Positions 52,818-61,947 are shown, counted from the stretch's first letter. The stretch: 64,000 bases of DNA from an uncultured Clostridia bacterium (GCA_937900325.1 CALCEX010000216.1:1-64000); one strand, 5' to 3'. The notes: a model not told the origin generated them from the sequence alone. Program-made: numbers and translations.

Positions 52818-54581
52818 TTACTGGGCGCTTTCCCCCTGCCGCTCCTTCGCCGCTTCCTCCTCCTCGAGCACACGGTAGGCGACCTTGCCGACCAGCGTCT
52901 TGGGAAGCTCGGGGCGGAACTCCAGCTCCCGGGGCATGGCGTACTTTGCAACGTACTTTGAGCAGTGCTCCAGTATGTCCTTTTTCAGCTCCTCGCTGCC
53001 CTCATAGCCGGGCTTGAGCATTACGAAGGCCTTTACCCGCTGTACCCTTATGGGATCCTTTACGCCTATGACGCAGGCAAGGTGTACCGCTTCGTGCGCT
53101 TCCAGCACATTCTCTATCTGGGAGGGGTATACGTTGTAGCCGTTGGTGATTATCATGCGCTTTATGCGCTGGCGGAAGTATACGAAGCCCTCCTCGTCCA
53201 TTTTGCCCAGGTCGCCGGTATGCACCCATATGAGGCCGTCGCCGTGATCCTTCATGGTATCCGCCGTCTCCTTGGGGTGGTTCACATAGCCGAGCATTAC
53301 CGTGGGGCCGGCAAGGCATATCTCGCCCTCCTCGCCGTATGGGACCTCGTCTGTGGTGCCGGGCTTTACTATTTTATAGTAGGTATCCGGGAAGGGCAGG
53401 CCGATGCTGCCCTCCTTTGCCCTGTGTATGGGGGTAAGGCAGCTTGCGGTAACGCATTCGGTGGTACCGTAGCCCTCGCGGACCCTGATGGTAGCGCCGT
53501 GGGCTTCAAGGAAGGCGTCAAAGCGCTTCTTCAGCTCCACAGAGAGGGAATCCCCGCCGGAGAATACGCCCATCAGGCAGGAAAGCTCCAGACCGTCCGC
53601 CTCCGGCACCCTGAGCAGCGCCTCAAACAGCGAGGGCACGCCCGCGATCAGGTTGGGGCGGTGCTTTTTGAGCAGCTGCGCGTAGCTCTTGGGGGTAAAG
53701 CGGGGTATAAGTATGCAGTGGCCGCCGTTGGCCAGCATGGAGTGAATGCTTACGCCAAGGCCGAAGCCGTGGAACATGGGCATTATCGCGAGCATCTTGT
53801 CGCCGGGGCGGAAGAAGCTGTTGGTGGCTATTATCTGGGCCGCCAGGGCGTTGAAGTTAAGGTTGGAAAGGCTTATGCCCTTCATGGTGCCGGTGGTGCC
53901 GCCGCTGTAAAGTATGGCGGCGGGAGCGTTGGCGTCCCTGTGGCAGCGGTAATCGGCCGCGCCCTCGCCCTTCCTGAGGAAGTCCTTCCACCAGATGAAA
54001 TCATTTCCCTCGGGCTTTTTTATCTTGCGGCCCTCCGTGAGCTTATAGCCCAGCCTCATTATCGGTGAGAGGGCGTCCGCCACGGAGGTTATGATAAGAT
54101 GGGGCAGCTCGACCTCGCGGCGCACCTCGGCGAACTTATCATAGAACTGATCCAGGGTCAGGGCCGCTACGCTTTCGGAGTCCCGCAGGCAGAAGGCTAT
54201 CTCCTTTACGGCGGAAAGGGGGTGTACCATATTGGCTATCGCGCCCACCATGTTTACGGCGTAGAACATGGTGACGGTCTGGGGGGCGTTGGGCATACAG
54301 ATGGTCACCTTGTCCCCTTCCTTTATCCCCATTGCCCTCAGGGCCCTTGCGCAGGCGTGTATGTCCTCTATCGCCTTTTTATAGGTCGTGGCTTTGCCCA
54401 TGAAGTCATAGGCCGTATAGTCCGGGTACTTTTCCGCCATATGCTCGAAGGCTTCCTCCAGCGTACCCATGAAGTAATCCAGATGCGCGGGGCATTCGGG
54501 ATCGTAGCTTTTGAGCCAGGGGGCCTTCGCGGTGACGCGGCTTTCGTCTATGGGTCTGTATACGTATGCTGTATCGTTCAT
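52818..54581 (-). CDS. AMP-forming acyl-CoA ligase
   Basis: 587 residues from the ATG at 54581, just after the upstream stop. ANL-family motifs are complete: P-loop ILYSGGTTGTMKGISLSNLN, YGTTE (EGYGTTECVTASC), TGD with hinge (VHTGDLGKMDEEGFVYFRQRIKRM given by VHTGDLGKMDEEGFVYF) and the catalytic Lys in PKTLVGKVAYRVLEEE. It adenylates a fatty or other carboxylic acid and forms a CoA ester. It is operon-paired with the E2-like acyltransferase protein upstream, which may use its product. Confidence 0.9.
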   Translation of the reverse strand: MNDTAYVYRPIDESRVTAKAPWLKSYDPECPAHLDYFMGTLEEAFEHMAEKYPDYTAYDFMGKATTYKKAIEDIHACARALRAMGIKEGDKVTICMPNAPQTVTMFYAVNMVGAIANMVHPLSAVKEIAFCLRDSESVAALTLDQFYDKFAEVRREVELPHLIITSVADALSPIMRLGYKLTEGRKIKKPEGNDFIWWKDFLRKGEGAADYRCHRDANAPAAILYSGGTTGTMKGISLSNLNFNALAAQIIATNSFFRPGDKMLAIMPMFHGFGLGVSIHSMLANGGHCILIPRFTPKSYAQLLKKHRPNLIAGVPSLFEALLRVPEADGLELSCLMGVFSGGDSLSVELKKRFDAFLEAHGATIRVREGYGTTECVTASCLTPIHRAKEGSIGLPFPDTYYKIVKPGTTDEVPYGEEGEICLAGPTVMLGYVNHPKETADTMKDHGDGLIWVHTGDLGKMDEEGFVYFRQRIKRMIITNGYNVYPSQIENVLEAHEAVHLACVIGVKDPIRVQRVKAFVMLKPGYEGSEELKKDILEHCSKYVAKYAMPRELEFRPELPKTLVGKVAYRVLEEEEAAKERQGESAQ

Positions 54582-54582
54582 A

Positions 54583-55455
54583 TCAAAAATCAACTTCCTC
54601 GTTAGATTTCTGCTCCAGAAGCTCCGGGTGGGCGAGCAGGTGCTTCAGGAGCTTTATGGTCTTTGAGTAATAATAACCGTCGGCAATGCGCTCATCCAGC
54701 GTAATGCCAAGGTCGATGACCTCCCGCATTTGTGCGGAGCCATCCTCCCGGTAGAAGGGGGCCATGTGCTTTTCGCCTATTACCACGAAGATGGAGGTGG
54801 TGCCCCAGTTGGACAGATGATGATACCCGGCGTGAAGCCCTATGCTGCCAAGGTTGGTTATGAATACCGTAGCCCGGTTCGGATCCTCCTTTATGAGAAA
54901 ATCAGGCACCTTGCCCCTCCGGTCGAGGGAAAACAGCAGCTTCATGACCAGGCGCATTATAAAGGGCGGCAGGCGGAGCAGCAGCCCCATTTTGTCGGTT
55001 GAGTTATCCTCCGCCGAGCTTTTGCGGAAGGAGGTCACCCTCGCCTTTATGCTCTGGTGAATGGTGTCGATGTTGTCGTCGTCCCCGAAGGCCTTGTAGA
55101 ATACGGATTCCGAGGATTCGTCCGCGAATTTGCGCTTTACCATGAAGGCGGCGGTTATCCATCTGCGCTGGTATATCCTGTTGCCTGAGATGAAGCGGTT
55201 CATCTTGGGCCTCAGGGTTATGGTGCGTATGAGCGCCGCAACTATGGCGTGGAGGTAGGTATACTTGAAATCCGGGTCGCTCCCGGTCTTTTTTTCGAGG
55301 TATTCGTTCAGGGCGGTTATGTCTATCTGCTCCTGAATAAACGCCTCGTTGTCAGCCCTGTTCGGGTAAAGGTAGGGCATGAAGCCGTGCAGGGGGTCAA
55401 GGTCTTTAAGCCATACGCCGTCCTTGCGGTCGCCCCTCTTTATCCTTTCAGCCAT
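54583..55455 (-). CDS. 2-oxoacid dehydrogenase E2/CAT-like acyltransferase domain, catalytic His missing
   Basis: 290 residues. The fold is that of the lipoamide acyltransferase (E2) catalytic domain and CAT: YTYLHAIVAALIRTITLRPK near the N-terminus, ATVFITNLGSIGLHAGYHHL in the middle and GITLDERIADGYYYSKTIKL near the end. In true E2 the last motif is DHRxxDG; here it is DERIADG, so the catalytic His is Glu255 while the Asp259 is kept. There is no lipoyl or subunit-binding domain. It is upstream of, and two bases from, the acyl-CoA ligase gene, so it is probably an unusual acyl-CoA-handling protein rather than an E2. Confidence 0.78.
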   Translation of the reverse strand: MAERIKRGDRKDGVWLKDLDPLHGFMPYLYPNRADNEAFIQEQIDITALNEYLEKKTGSDPDFKYTYLHAIVAALIRTITLRPKMNRFISGNRIYQRRWITAAFMVKRKFADESSESVFYKAFGDDDNIDTIHQSIKARVTSFRKSSAEDNSTDKMGLLLRLPPFIMRLVMKLLFSLDRRGKVPDFLIKEDPNRATVFITNLGSIGLHAGYHHLSNWGTTSIFVVIGEKHMAPFYREDGSAQMREVIDLGITLDERIADGYYYSKTIKLLKHLLAHPELLEQKSNEEVDF

Positions 55456-55762
55456 CTTGATTATTCCTCCCGTAAGGTAGAATCATTATAAGTCCATTTA
55501 TGGATTATATCATACAAATTTGTGGAATAATAGCGGCTGAGGCAGAAAAATTAAAAAATTTTAATGTTTTGCCCCCTCGGGCGTATACGGCTTTTGAACG
55601 CTTGAACGTATCCGTATGTTAGCCACAATAATCGCCCTACAAATTTCCGCAGGGAAAAGAGATTTCATCCCTTTTCCTGCCTTAAAATTATTTTATCAAA
55701 ATTCGTTATTTGAGGAAAGCATTTTTATGTAAGAAATAAACGCAAGAACGGTCGCCCTTTTG
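55456..55762. other. AT-rich intergenic stretch upstream of the CRISPR promoter
   Basis: No gene seen. TATAAT-like boxes at about 55474-55510 on the minus strand could drive the E2-like/ligase operon. A near-perfect hairpin GGGAAAAGAGAT-TTC-ATCCCTTTTCCT lies at about 55650-55678. The base composition falls sharply compared with the genes to the left. Confidence 0.4.
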
Positions 55763-55791
55763 TTGACTGATACGCGAAAATAATGTACAAT
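55763..55791 (+). promoter_or_regulatory. Candidate promoter of the cas operon
   Basis: TTGACT (55763-55768), a 17-base spacer, TACAAT (55786-55791). It is the best rightward promoter I can find in the 660 bases upstream of cas9. Transcripts would start near 55798 and carry a leader of ~320 bases, which includes the antisense of the tracrRNA. A weaker TATAAT at 55913-55918 lacks a good -35. Confidence 0.65.
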
Positions 55792-55797
55792 ATGTGT

Positions 55798-55945
55798 AGT
55801 ATATTTTGAATGATGTCCAAAAGTAAGAGTTTAAAAGCTATTTCGGAGCGATCCATGTGAAAGATCGCGGAAACCGTATGCGGCAATCCCGTTTATGGGG
55901 CTGCGGGCGCCGTATAATTATTACGGACAGCGGGACGCCTGAAAC
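55798..55945 (+). other. Structured non-coding leader segment
   Basis: No convincing reading frame. Several small inverted repeats can be seen: CGATC...GATCG (about 55849-55867), CCCGTTTATGGGG with GCGGC/GCTGC nearby (55880-55905), and CCGTA...TACGG (55910-55926). It sits between the candidate cas promoter and the tracrRNA terminator and may be a regulatory leader or an independent small RNA. Confidence 0.4.
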
Positions 55946-55949
55946 AAAA

Positions 55950-56062
55950 ACAAAAAACTCTGCTTAGGCAGAGTTTAAGCTCACACACTGTGAATTCGTA
56001 GAACGATGATCTCGCTGAAAGCTTATTTGAACTTGTAGTATAAATTCAGATGGTTTCTGAAT
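55950..56062 (-). ncRNA. tracrRNA
   Basis: Minus-strand RNA. The anti-repeat lies at 56060-56025: on the plus strand TAAATTCAGATGGTT (56041-56055) is identical to the array repeat over 15 bases. Pairing with the repeat gives an upper stem (GTAGTGTAAATTCAGATGG with its complement), an internal bulge GA opposite AAGU, and a 6-bp lower stem GUUUGA/UCAAAU, the same layout as S. pyogenes crRNA:tracrRNA. It is followed by AAUAAG, short hairpins (GCU-UUC-AGC; UCACA-GUG-UGUGA) and a terminator AACTCTGC-CTAA-GCAGAGTT with T6 (55975-55952). Length about 110 bases. Confidence 0.88.
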
Positions 56063-56068
56063 ATTTTT

Positions 56069-56097
56069 ATCATATCACCGTATTTAAAAAATGTCAA
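56069..56097 (-). promoter_or_regulatory. tracrRNA promoter
   Basis: Minus strand: TTGACA (56097-56092), a 17-base spacer, TATGAT (56074-56069). The predicted start is near 56062. It lies only 20 bases from the cas9 start codon, so it overlaps the cas9 leader. Confidence 0.85.
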
Positions 56098-56117
56098 TAC
56101 ATTTTCGGAGGAACATT

Positions 56118-59100
56118 ATGAAAAGCAACGGAAATCAGAAAAGAATATCGGATTATTACATCGGGCTTGACGCGGGAACGGATTCCGTGGGATGGGCAGT
56201 GACCGATCCGGAATATAATGTTCCAAGATTCAGAGGCAACGCCATGTGGGGCGTGAGACTTTTTGAGAGCGCGAACACCGCCGCCGAAAGACGGCAGCAG
56301 AGGACCGCGAGAAGGCTCAATGCGAGAAAGCGCCAGCGTCTCGGACTGCTCGAATTGCTGTTTGCCGGGGAGATTTCAAAGATTGATCCGGCGTTCTTTA
56401 TACGCATGAAGGAAAGCTCGCTTTTCGGCGAGGATACGACCGAGAACTCGGAGTATCCTCTTTTCAACGATGAAAATTATAACGACAGGGACTATTTCAA
56501 GGCATATCCGACGGCGTACCACCTGAGAAACGAGCTGGTTTCGTCCGATAAGCCGCATGACGTTCGTCTTGTGTATCTTGCGATCCATCACATTCTGAAA
56601 AGCCGCGGGCATTTTCTTTTCGATATGGAGCTTTCCGGCGAGTATCATACGGTCGATGATCTGCTTGACGAGCTTAATAAGCGGCTGCTCAACGAATACG
56701 GCGTGAAAGCGGAATTCAAGGACAAAGAGGCCTTTGTTTCCGTAATAACCGACAGGAACGCCGGAATTACCGAAAAGAAAAAGCGGATAAAAGATCTCGC
56801 GGTGGTAAAGGGCGAAACGGAGCAGCTCGATCAGCTCGATCCCATGGAGGCGCTCTACATGCTTACGGGCGCGGCTGTCAATCCTTCCGCTCTCTTTTGC
56901 GATGAAAGCCTGAAGCCGTCGAAACGGCTGACGCTTGATTCGGATATAAGCGAGACTGCGGATGATCTTGCGGAAACGCTCGGCGAGAGCAGATTCGACC
57001 TTATTATGCAGCTTAAGCGGATATTCGACGCCGCCAAGCTTTCGCAGATGCTCGGGAGCCATCAGTACATATGTAAGGCGAAGGTGGAGCAGTTCAACAC
57101 GAACAAAAGCGACCTGCGCCGGCTGAAGGATTTCGTAAAGGAGAATGCGCCGGGCGAATACAATGAAATCTTTTGCAAAAAGAAGGACAAGCTGAACAAC
57201 TATGCCGCGTACAGCGGCAGGACCCGGCGCTCGGGAGAATATTCCTGCAAGCGAGAGGATTTCTGCAAATATCTTCTGAAAAAGCTGCCGGGACTTGAAA
57301 GCGCAGACGGATACGGCGATATTTTCAGAAAGATAAAGAACAACGATTTTCTCCCAAAGCTGAAGGGAAGCGAAAACAGCGTTATCCCGAATCAGCTTCA
57401 CCTGAAGGAATTGAAAAAGATCCTCGACAATGCGGAAAACTATCTCGAATTCCTGAGCGCAAGGGACGGCGACGGCATAAGCGTTAAAGAAAAGATCATC
57501 TCGGTTTTCGGATTCAGGATACCATACTATGTGGGACCGCTGAATACTAAATCCCCGAATTCATGGGCAGTGCGGACGGATGAAAAAATCTATCCGTGGA
57601 ACTTTGATAATAACGTCGATACCGAGAAAAGCGCGGAGGCGTTTATCAAAAGGCTGATAAACAAATGCCCATATACCGGCGACGACGTTCTTCCCCGGGA
57701 ATCTCTTCTTTACAGCGAATTCTGCGTCCTGAACGAGATAAATCCGCTGGCAGTGAACGGAAAGCCTCTTCCGGCGGAGCAAAAGAACGAAATTTTTGAT
57801 GAGCTGTTTTTGAAATCGTATTCAAAGGTTACTAAAAAATCGATAGGAAAATTCCTGCTGAGAAAAGGCTATATAAAAGAAGGAGACGAAATATCCGGTA
57901 TAGACGATACTGTTAAATCAAAGCTGAAATCGTATCACGATTTTTCGAGGATCATGGGCGTTCGGGAAAACCGTGAAATGATAGAGAAGATCATCAAGGC
58001 GGTTACGATTTTCGGAAACGACAGGAAGATGCTCAAGCGGTGGCTGGAGAAGAACTGCGGCGATCTCGAAAAGAGTCAGGTAGATTCGATATGCCGCCTC
58101 AGCTACGGCGATTGGGGAAATCTTTCCGAAACGCTGCTTACCGGGATCTACACTCCCGACGAAAACGGCGAGGCGCGCTCCATCATACAGATGCTTCACG
58201 AGACAAACAACAATCTCATGCAGCTTCTGAGCAAAAGGTATTATTTCGGGGAAAACGCCGAGAAATATCGGAATGAAAAATACGCGCCGAGCGACAGTCT
58301 GCTCGATATGATGGACGGAATGTATCTTTCGCCGGCCGTCAAGCGCAGCCTGCTGCAAAGCATAAAGATCGTCGATGAGATCGTGGATGCCAGGAAGTCC
58401 GCGCCGAGAAAAATATTTATCGAGGTCGCCCGTGACAGAGAAAAGGATAACGTAAAGGAACGCACGGTGTCGAGAAAGGCAAAACTGACCGAGCTCTACA
58501 AATCCTGCGGGAAAGAGTATACCGAACTTTATAACGAGCTGCTTTCGAGGGATGAGAGCGAGCTGAGAAAGGACGCGCTTTATCTTTATTACACGCAGCT
58601 CGGAATATGCCTCTATTCCGGCGAGAAGATCGAGCTCGAAAGGCTGAGCACGGATTACGATATTGATCACATCTTCCCGCGGTCGCGCATCAAGGACGAC
58701 AGCCTGGATAACCGCGTGCTTGTAAAAAGAAAGTATAACGAGGAAAAAGGCAACAAATATCCCTTAAAGAAGGAATGGCGGAATAAAAATATGCCCTTGT
58801 GGAGAATGCTCAGGGACAAGCACCTGATCTCCGACAAAAAATACGAGCGGCTTGTAAGGACCGAGGAGCTGACGGAGGAAGAGCTTTCCTCCTTCGTCGC
58901 ACGGCAGCTTGTGGAAACAAGGCAGTCCACAAAGGCTCTCTGCGCGATCTTAAAGGCAATTTACGGCGATGCCGGCACCAAGATCGTGTACTCGAAGGCG
59001 GGGAACGTATCCGATTTCCGCCATGAAAACAATATAGTAAAATGCAGAGACGTGAACGATCTGCATCACGCGAAGGACGCCTATCTGAATATCGTAGTCG

Positions 59101-60098
59101 GAAATGTTTACGACACGAAATTCACGGGGGATTTCTTCCGGAATATCAAGAAATATGCCGACAGCAACAGCTACAGCCTGAATGCGGTATTCAAATTCAA
59201 CGTAAACGGCGCATGGGATACGGAAAGATCCATGGCTAAGGTCAGATCCGTACTTCAGAAGAACAATATTCTTGTATCGAGAAGGTCGTATGAGGCGAAA
59301 GGCGCTTTGTTTGATTTGCAGATCATGCCGGCGGGAAAAGGTCAGCTGCGCATCAAAGAGAATAAGCCGATCGAAAAGTACGGCGGATACAATAAGATCA
59401 CCGGAGCGTATTACTGTGTCGTCGAGCACACCGTGAAGGGTAAAAGAAGCAGAAGCATCGAGCCGGTGTTCCTGTATAAAAAAACTCTTTACGAGAGCGA
59501 CCCGGTCGCATATTGCCGCGAAATACTCTCGCTTGAAGAGCCCAAGATCATATACCCGAGGCTGCTTACGGGCGCGCTTGTTGAAATCGACGGCAAACGG
59601 CTTTATATATGCGGAAGAACCGGAGATTCTTTATCGTGCAGGCACGACTATCAGCTTGCGCTGTCCGCATCCGACGAAAAATACATAAAAGCGCTTTCAC
59701 AGCATGTGTCCCGCTGCAATGCAGAGAAAAACGACAACGTACCGCTCTCTCTGAAAAGCGATATTTCAAGGGAAAACAACGTGAAGCTGTATGAGCTGTT
59801 TGTGGCAAAATTACAGGCTCCAGTGTATTTCCGGCTGTTTTCAAAGCAGCTTGAAAAGCTGCAGAATGAAGCCGAAAAATTCCGTGGGCTTTCTTTGACC
59901 GGACAGTGCCGCCTGCTTCTTGAGATACTGAAGTTCTTCAAGTGCGACCGGCAGCTGACGGATTTATCCGCAATAGACGGTCCTTCAAAATCCGGAAGCA
60001 TAACATTCAACAAATCGCTTGACAAGGTCAAGTCGGCGTTCCTTATAAACAGCTCCGTCACCGGGCTTTATCGGTATAAAACCGATCTGCTGAAGTAA
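56118..60098 (+). CDS. cas9: Cas9 endonuclease (type II-A)
   Basis: 1326 residues from the ATG at 56118, preferred over an upstream in-frame codon because GGAGGA lies five bases before it. RuvC-I: D18 in YYIGLDAGTDSVGWAVTD. Arg-rich bridge helix at about residues 58-74. RuvC-II: E769 in FIEVARDREKDN. HNH: H851 in YDIDHIFPRSRIKDDS with DNRVLVKRKYNEEKGN. RuvC-III: H984 and D987 in LHHAKDAYLNIVVGNVY. Both nuclease sites are complete, so it should cut double-stranded DNA. The C-terminal ~230 residues form the PAM-reading region. Residue spacing tracks S. pyogenes Cas9 closely. The stop is one base before cas1. Confidence 0.97.
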   Translation: MKSNGNQKRISDYYIGLDAGTDSVGWAVTDPEYNVPRFRGNAMWGVRLFESANTAAERRQQRTARRLNARKRQRLGLLELLFAGEISKIDPAFFIRMKESSLFGEDTTENSEYPLFNDENYNDRDYFKAYPTAYHLRNELVSSDKPHDVRLVYLAIHHILKSRGHFLFDMELSGEYHTVDDLLDELNKRLLNEYGVKAEFKDKEAFVSVITDRNAGITEKKKRIKDLAVVKGETEQLDQLDPMEALYMLTGAAVNPSALFCDESLKPSKRLTLDSDISETADDLAETLGESRFDLIMQLKRIFDAAKLSQMLGSHQYICKAKVEQFNTNKSDLRRLKDFVKENAPGEYNEIFCKKKDKLNNYAAYSGRTRRSGEYSCKREDFCKYLLKKLPGLESADGYGDIFRKIKNNDFLPKLKGSENSVIPNQLHLKELKKILDNAENYLEFLSARDGDGISVKEKIISVFGFRIPYYVGPLNTKSPNSWAVRTDEKIYPWNFDNNVDTEKSAEAFIKRLINKCPYTGDDVLPRESLLYSEFCVLNEINPLAVNGKPLPAEQKNEIFDELFLKSYSKVTKKSIGKFLLRKGYIKEGDEISGIDDTVKSKLKSYHDFSRIMGVRENREMIEKIIKAVTIFGNDRKMLKRWLEKNCGDLEKSQVDSICRLSYGDWGNLSETLLTGIYTPDENGEARSIIQMLHETNNNLMQLLSKRYYFGENAEKYRNEKYAPSDSLLDMMDGMYLSPAVKRSLLQSIKIVDEIVDARKSAPRKIFIEVARDREKDNVKERTVSRKAKLTELYKSCGKEYTELYNELLSRDESELRKDALYLYYTQLGICLYSGEKIELERLSTDYDIDHIFPRSRIKDDSLDNRVLVKRKYNEEKGNKYPLKKEWRNKNMPLWRMLRDKHLISDKKYERLVRTEELTEEELSSFVARQLVETRQSTKALCAILKAIYGDAGTKIVYSKAGNVSDFRHENNIVKCRDVNDLHHAKDAYLNIVVGNVYDTKFTGDFFRNIKKYADSNSYSLNAVFKFNVNGAWDTERSMAKVRSVLQKNNILVSRRSYEAKGALFDLQIMPAGKGQLRIKENKPIEKYGGYNKITGAYYCVVEHTVKGKRSRSIEPVFLYKKTLYESDPVAYCREILSLEEPKIIYPRLLTGALVEIDGKRLYICGRTGDSLSCRHDYQLALSASDEKYIKALSQHVSRCNAEKNDNVPLSLKSDISRENNVKLYELFVAKLQAPVYFRLFSKQLEKLQNEAEKFRGLSLTGQCRLLLEILKFFKCDRQLTDLSAIDGPSKSGSITFNKSLDKVKSAFLINSSVTGLYRYKTDLLK

Positions 60099-60099
60099 T

Positions 60100-61002
60100 A
60101 TGAGCTGGCGTGTTGTGGTGGTATCAAGCAAATCCAAGCTTGATTATAAGATGGACTATCTCGTTGTGCGCAGCGCCGACACTGTAAAGCGGGTTCACCT
60201 GAGCGAGATCTCGGTACTGCTCATTGAATCCACCGCGGTGTCGCTTACCGCATACCTGCTCTGCGAGCTTTCCAGGAGAAAGATCAGCGTTATATTCTGC
60301 GACGAAAAACGGTATCCCCATGCTTCCGTCCTGCCGATTTACGGAAGCCACGATACAGGACTCAAATTCCGCAACCAGATAAAATGGAACGACCATACGA
60401 AAAGCTTCGTCTGGGCAGAGATCGTCCGTGCCAAGATATACGGGCAGATCTCGGTTTTGAAGGAATGCGGAAAGGATAACCGCGATCTGCTTGAACAGTA
60501 TACCGGCGAGATCGAGCCGGGGGACATAACGAACCGCGAGGGGCACGCCGCAAAGGTGTACTTCAATTCTCTTTTCGGTATGGATTTTTCGCGCAGCCAG
60601 GACAACAACATAAATGCTGCGCTGAATTACGGGTACAGCATTATACTATCGGACTTTGCGAGGGAGATCGTGTCAAACGGATATGCCACCCAGCTCGGGA
60701 TATTCCACGACAATATGTTCAATAAGTATAACCTGGCATGCGATCTGATGGAACCGTTCAGGCCGTTTGTGGATTATACGGTAGCGAAAATGGATCTGCA
60801 TAGGTTTGAGCATCCCGAGAAAATGCAGCTTGTGCAGATCCTCAACCGCTGCGTTGAAATAGACGGGAGAACGCAGTACCTGATCAACGCCGCGAAGATA
60901 TATTCAAAAAGCATCTTCGATGCGCTCAACGAAAACGATATTTCGCAGATAAGGTTTCCCGAATATGAGCTACAGATTTATGAGAATGATACTGTTTTTT
61001 GA
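60100..61002 (+). CDS. cas1: Cas1 integrase (type II-A)
   Basis: 300 residues. The metal-binding catalytic triad is visible: E147 in NREGHAAKVYF, H203 in GIFHDNMFNKYNLACDLMEP and E218 in the same segment. The N-terminal beta domain starts MSWRVVVVSSKSKLDYKMDY. It joins new spacers at the leader-repeat boundary as a complex with Cas2, helped by Csn2 and Cas9. One base separates its start from the cas9 stop and it overlaps cas2 by 38 bases. Confidence 0.97.
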   Translation: MSWRVVVVSSKSKLDYKMDYLVVRSADTVKRVHLSEISVLLIESTAVSLTAYLLCELSRRKISVIFCDEKRYPHASVLPIYGSHDTGLKFRNQIKWNDHTKSFVWAEIVRAKIYGQISVLKECGKDNRDLLEQYTGEIEPGDITNREGHAAKVYFNSLFGMDFSRSQDNNINAALNYGYSIILSDFAREIVSNGYATQLGIFHDNMFNKYNLACDLMEPFRPFVDYTVAKMDLHRFEHPEKMQLVQILNRCVEIDGRTQYLINAAKIYSKSIFDALNENDISQIRFPEYELQIYENDTVF

Positions 61003-61285
61003 CCTGCCGACGGAAACATCGCAGGAGCGAAGGGAATATACGCGCTTCAGAAAGTATCTTCTGAAAAGCGGTTTTATGATGATGCAGGAATCGGTTTACT
61101 GCAAAATCGCGCTGAATCAGACCGTGGTGAATTCTCTTTATGACAGCCTGCAGAAAAATAAGCCGGGCAAGGGACTTATACAGGTGCTGACCGTCACGGA
61201 AAAGCAGTTTTCCAAAATGGAATTTATACTCGGAGAGTATAATGGCGACATAATAAATACGGATGAAAGGTTTGTGGAATTATGA
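60965..61285 (+). CDS. cas2: Cas2 adaptation protein
   Basis: 106 residues; ferredoxin-like fold with the N-terminal MRMILFFDLPTETSQERREY (Asp of the usual metal site) and a strand ending FVEL. The start at 60965 overlaps cas1; an ATG at 60980 is a possible alternative. Forms the Cas1-Cas2 integration complex. Overlaps csn2 by ATGA. Confidence 0.95.
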   Translation: MSYRFMRMILFFDLPTETSQERREYTRFRKYLLKSGFMMMQESVYCKIALNQTVVNSLYDSLQKNKPGKGLIQVLTVTEKQFSKMEFILGEYNGDIINTDERFVEL

Positions 61286-61947
61286 TGCTTTCGTGCTATG
61301 AGCTGCAGACCCCTTTGGAGATCGAGGCGGGGAAAACCGTTACTCTGGTGATCGAAGATCCCGTGTTTTACCGCAATTTTGTAAATGATCTTCTTGCGCA
61401 GGCAAAGGATTTGTCGTCAAGATTTATGCTGTTTGACGGAGATAAAGATCTGAGCCTTTCAAAGGATGCGGAGATCATAACGGATATTTTTCATATCTCT
61501 TTCGATTCGCGCGCCCTGCAGAATAAGGTGAACCAGGTCGTGTCCGAGGAGTTCTCCGCATCGTATGCCGATTCGACGGATATTCTTTCACGGATAAACG
61601 AAATCGGCGCGGAGCTTCTTTCATCATTGGATTTCGAAGCGAATTACACGCCGCTCACGGATTTTAACGGCATTATCAAGCTTCTCGGTTTTGTTGTGGA
61701 TACTCAGGGTATGTCTTTACCGGAAAGGATAATGGAGTATACGGACTTTTTGAATCGGTATTGCGGGAAGAGATTTTTTGTGCTTCTGAATCTAAGATCG
61801 GCGCTGACACGATCGGAATTTTTGGAATTTGCAAAAATAGCAGAGTATAAAAAGATCAGTTTCCTGCTGATAGAAAACCACCAGACGGAAAATTGCGATG
61901 AAGGAGAGAGTATAAGGATCATCGACGGGGATTTATGTGAAATATAA
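61282..61947 (+). CDS. csn2: Csn2 adaptation protein
   Basis: 221 residues, the size of the shorter Csn2 form. Starts MMLSCYELQTPLEIEAGKTV, contains GIIKLLGFVVDTQGMSLPERI and ends with the short beta strands LLIENHQ...RIIDGDLCEI, as in type II-A Csn2. Csn2 forms a tetrameric DNA-end-binding ring used in spacer capture. Its presence defines the locus as subtype II-A. Starts at the cas2 stop (ATGATG). Confidence 0.93.
   Translation: MMLSCYELQTPLEIEAGKTVTLVIEDPVFYRNFVNDLLAQAKDLSSRFMLFDGDKDLSLSKDAEIITDIFHISFDSRALQNKVNQVVSEEFSASYADSTDILSRINEIGAELLSSLDFEANYTPLTDFNGIIKLLGFVVDTQGMSLPERIMEYTDFLNRYCGKRFFVLLNLRSALTRSEFLEFAKIAEYKKISFLLIENHQTENCDEGESIRIIDGDLCEI

Noticed and set aside
54583..55455. True 2-oxoacid dehydrogenase E2 subunit
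   Set aside because: No lipoyl domain, no E1 or E3 genes nearby and the catalytic His is replaced by Glu.
56026..56062. Repeat-like sequence upstream of cas9 as a stray or degenerate CRISPR repeat
   Set aside because: Its orientation, the minus-strand promoter and the downstream terminator show that it is the tracrRNA anti-repeat.
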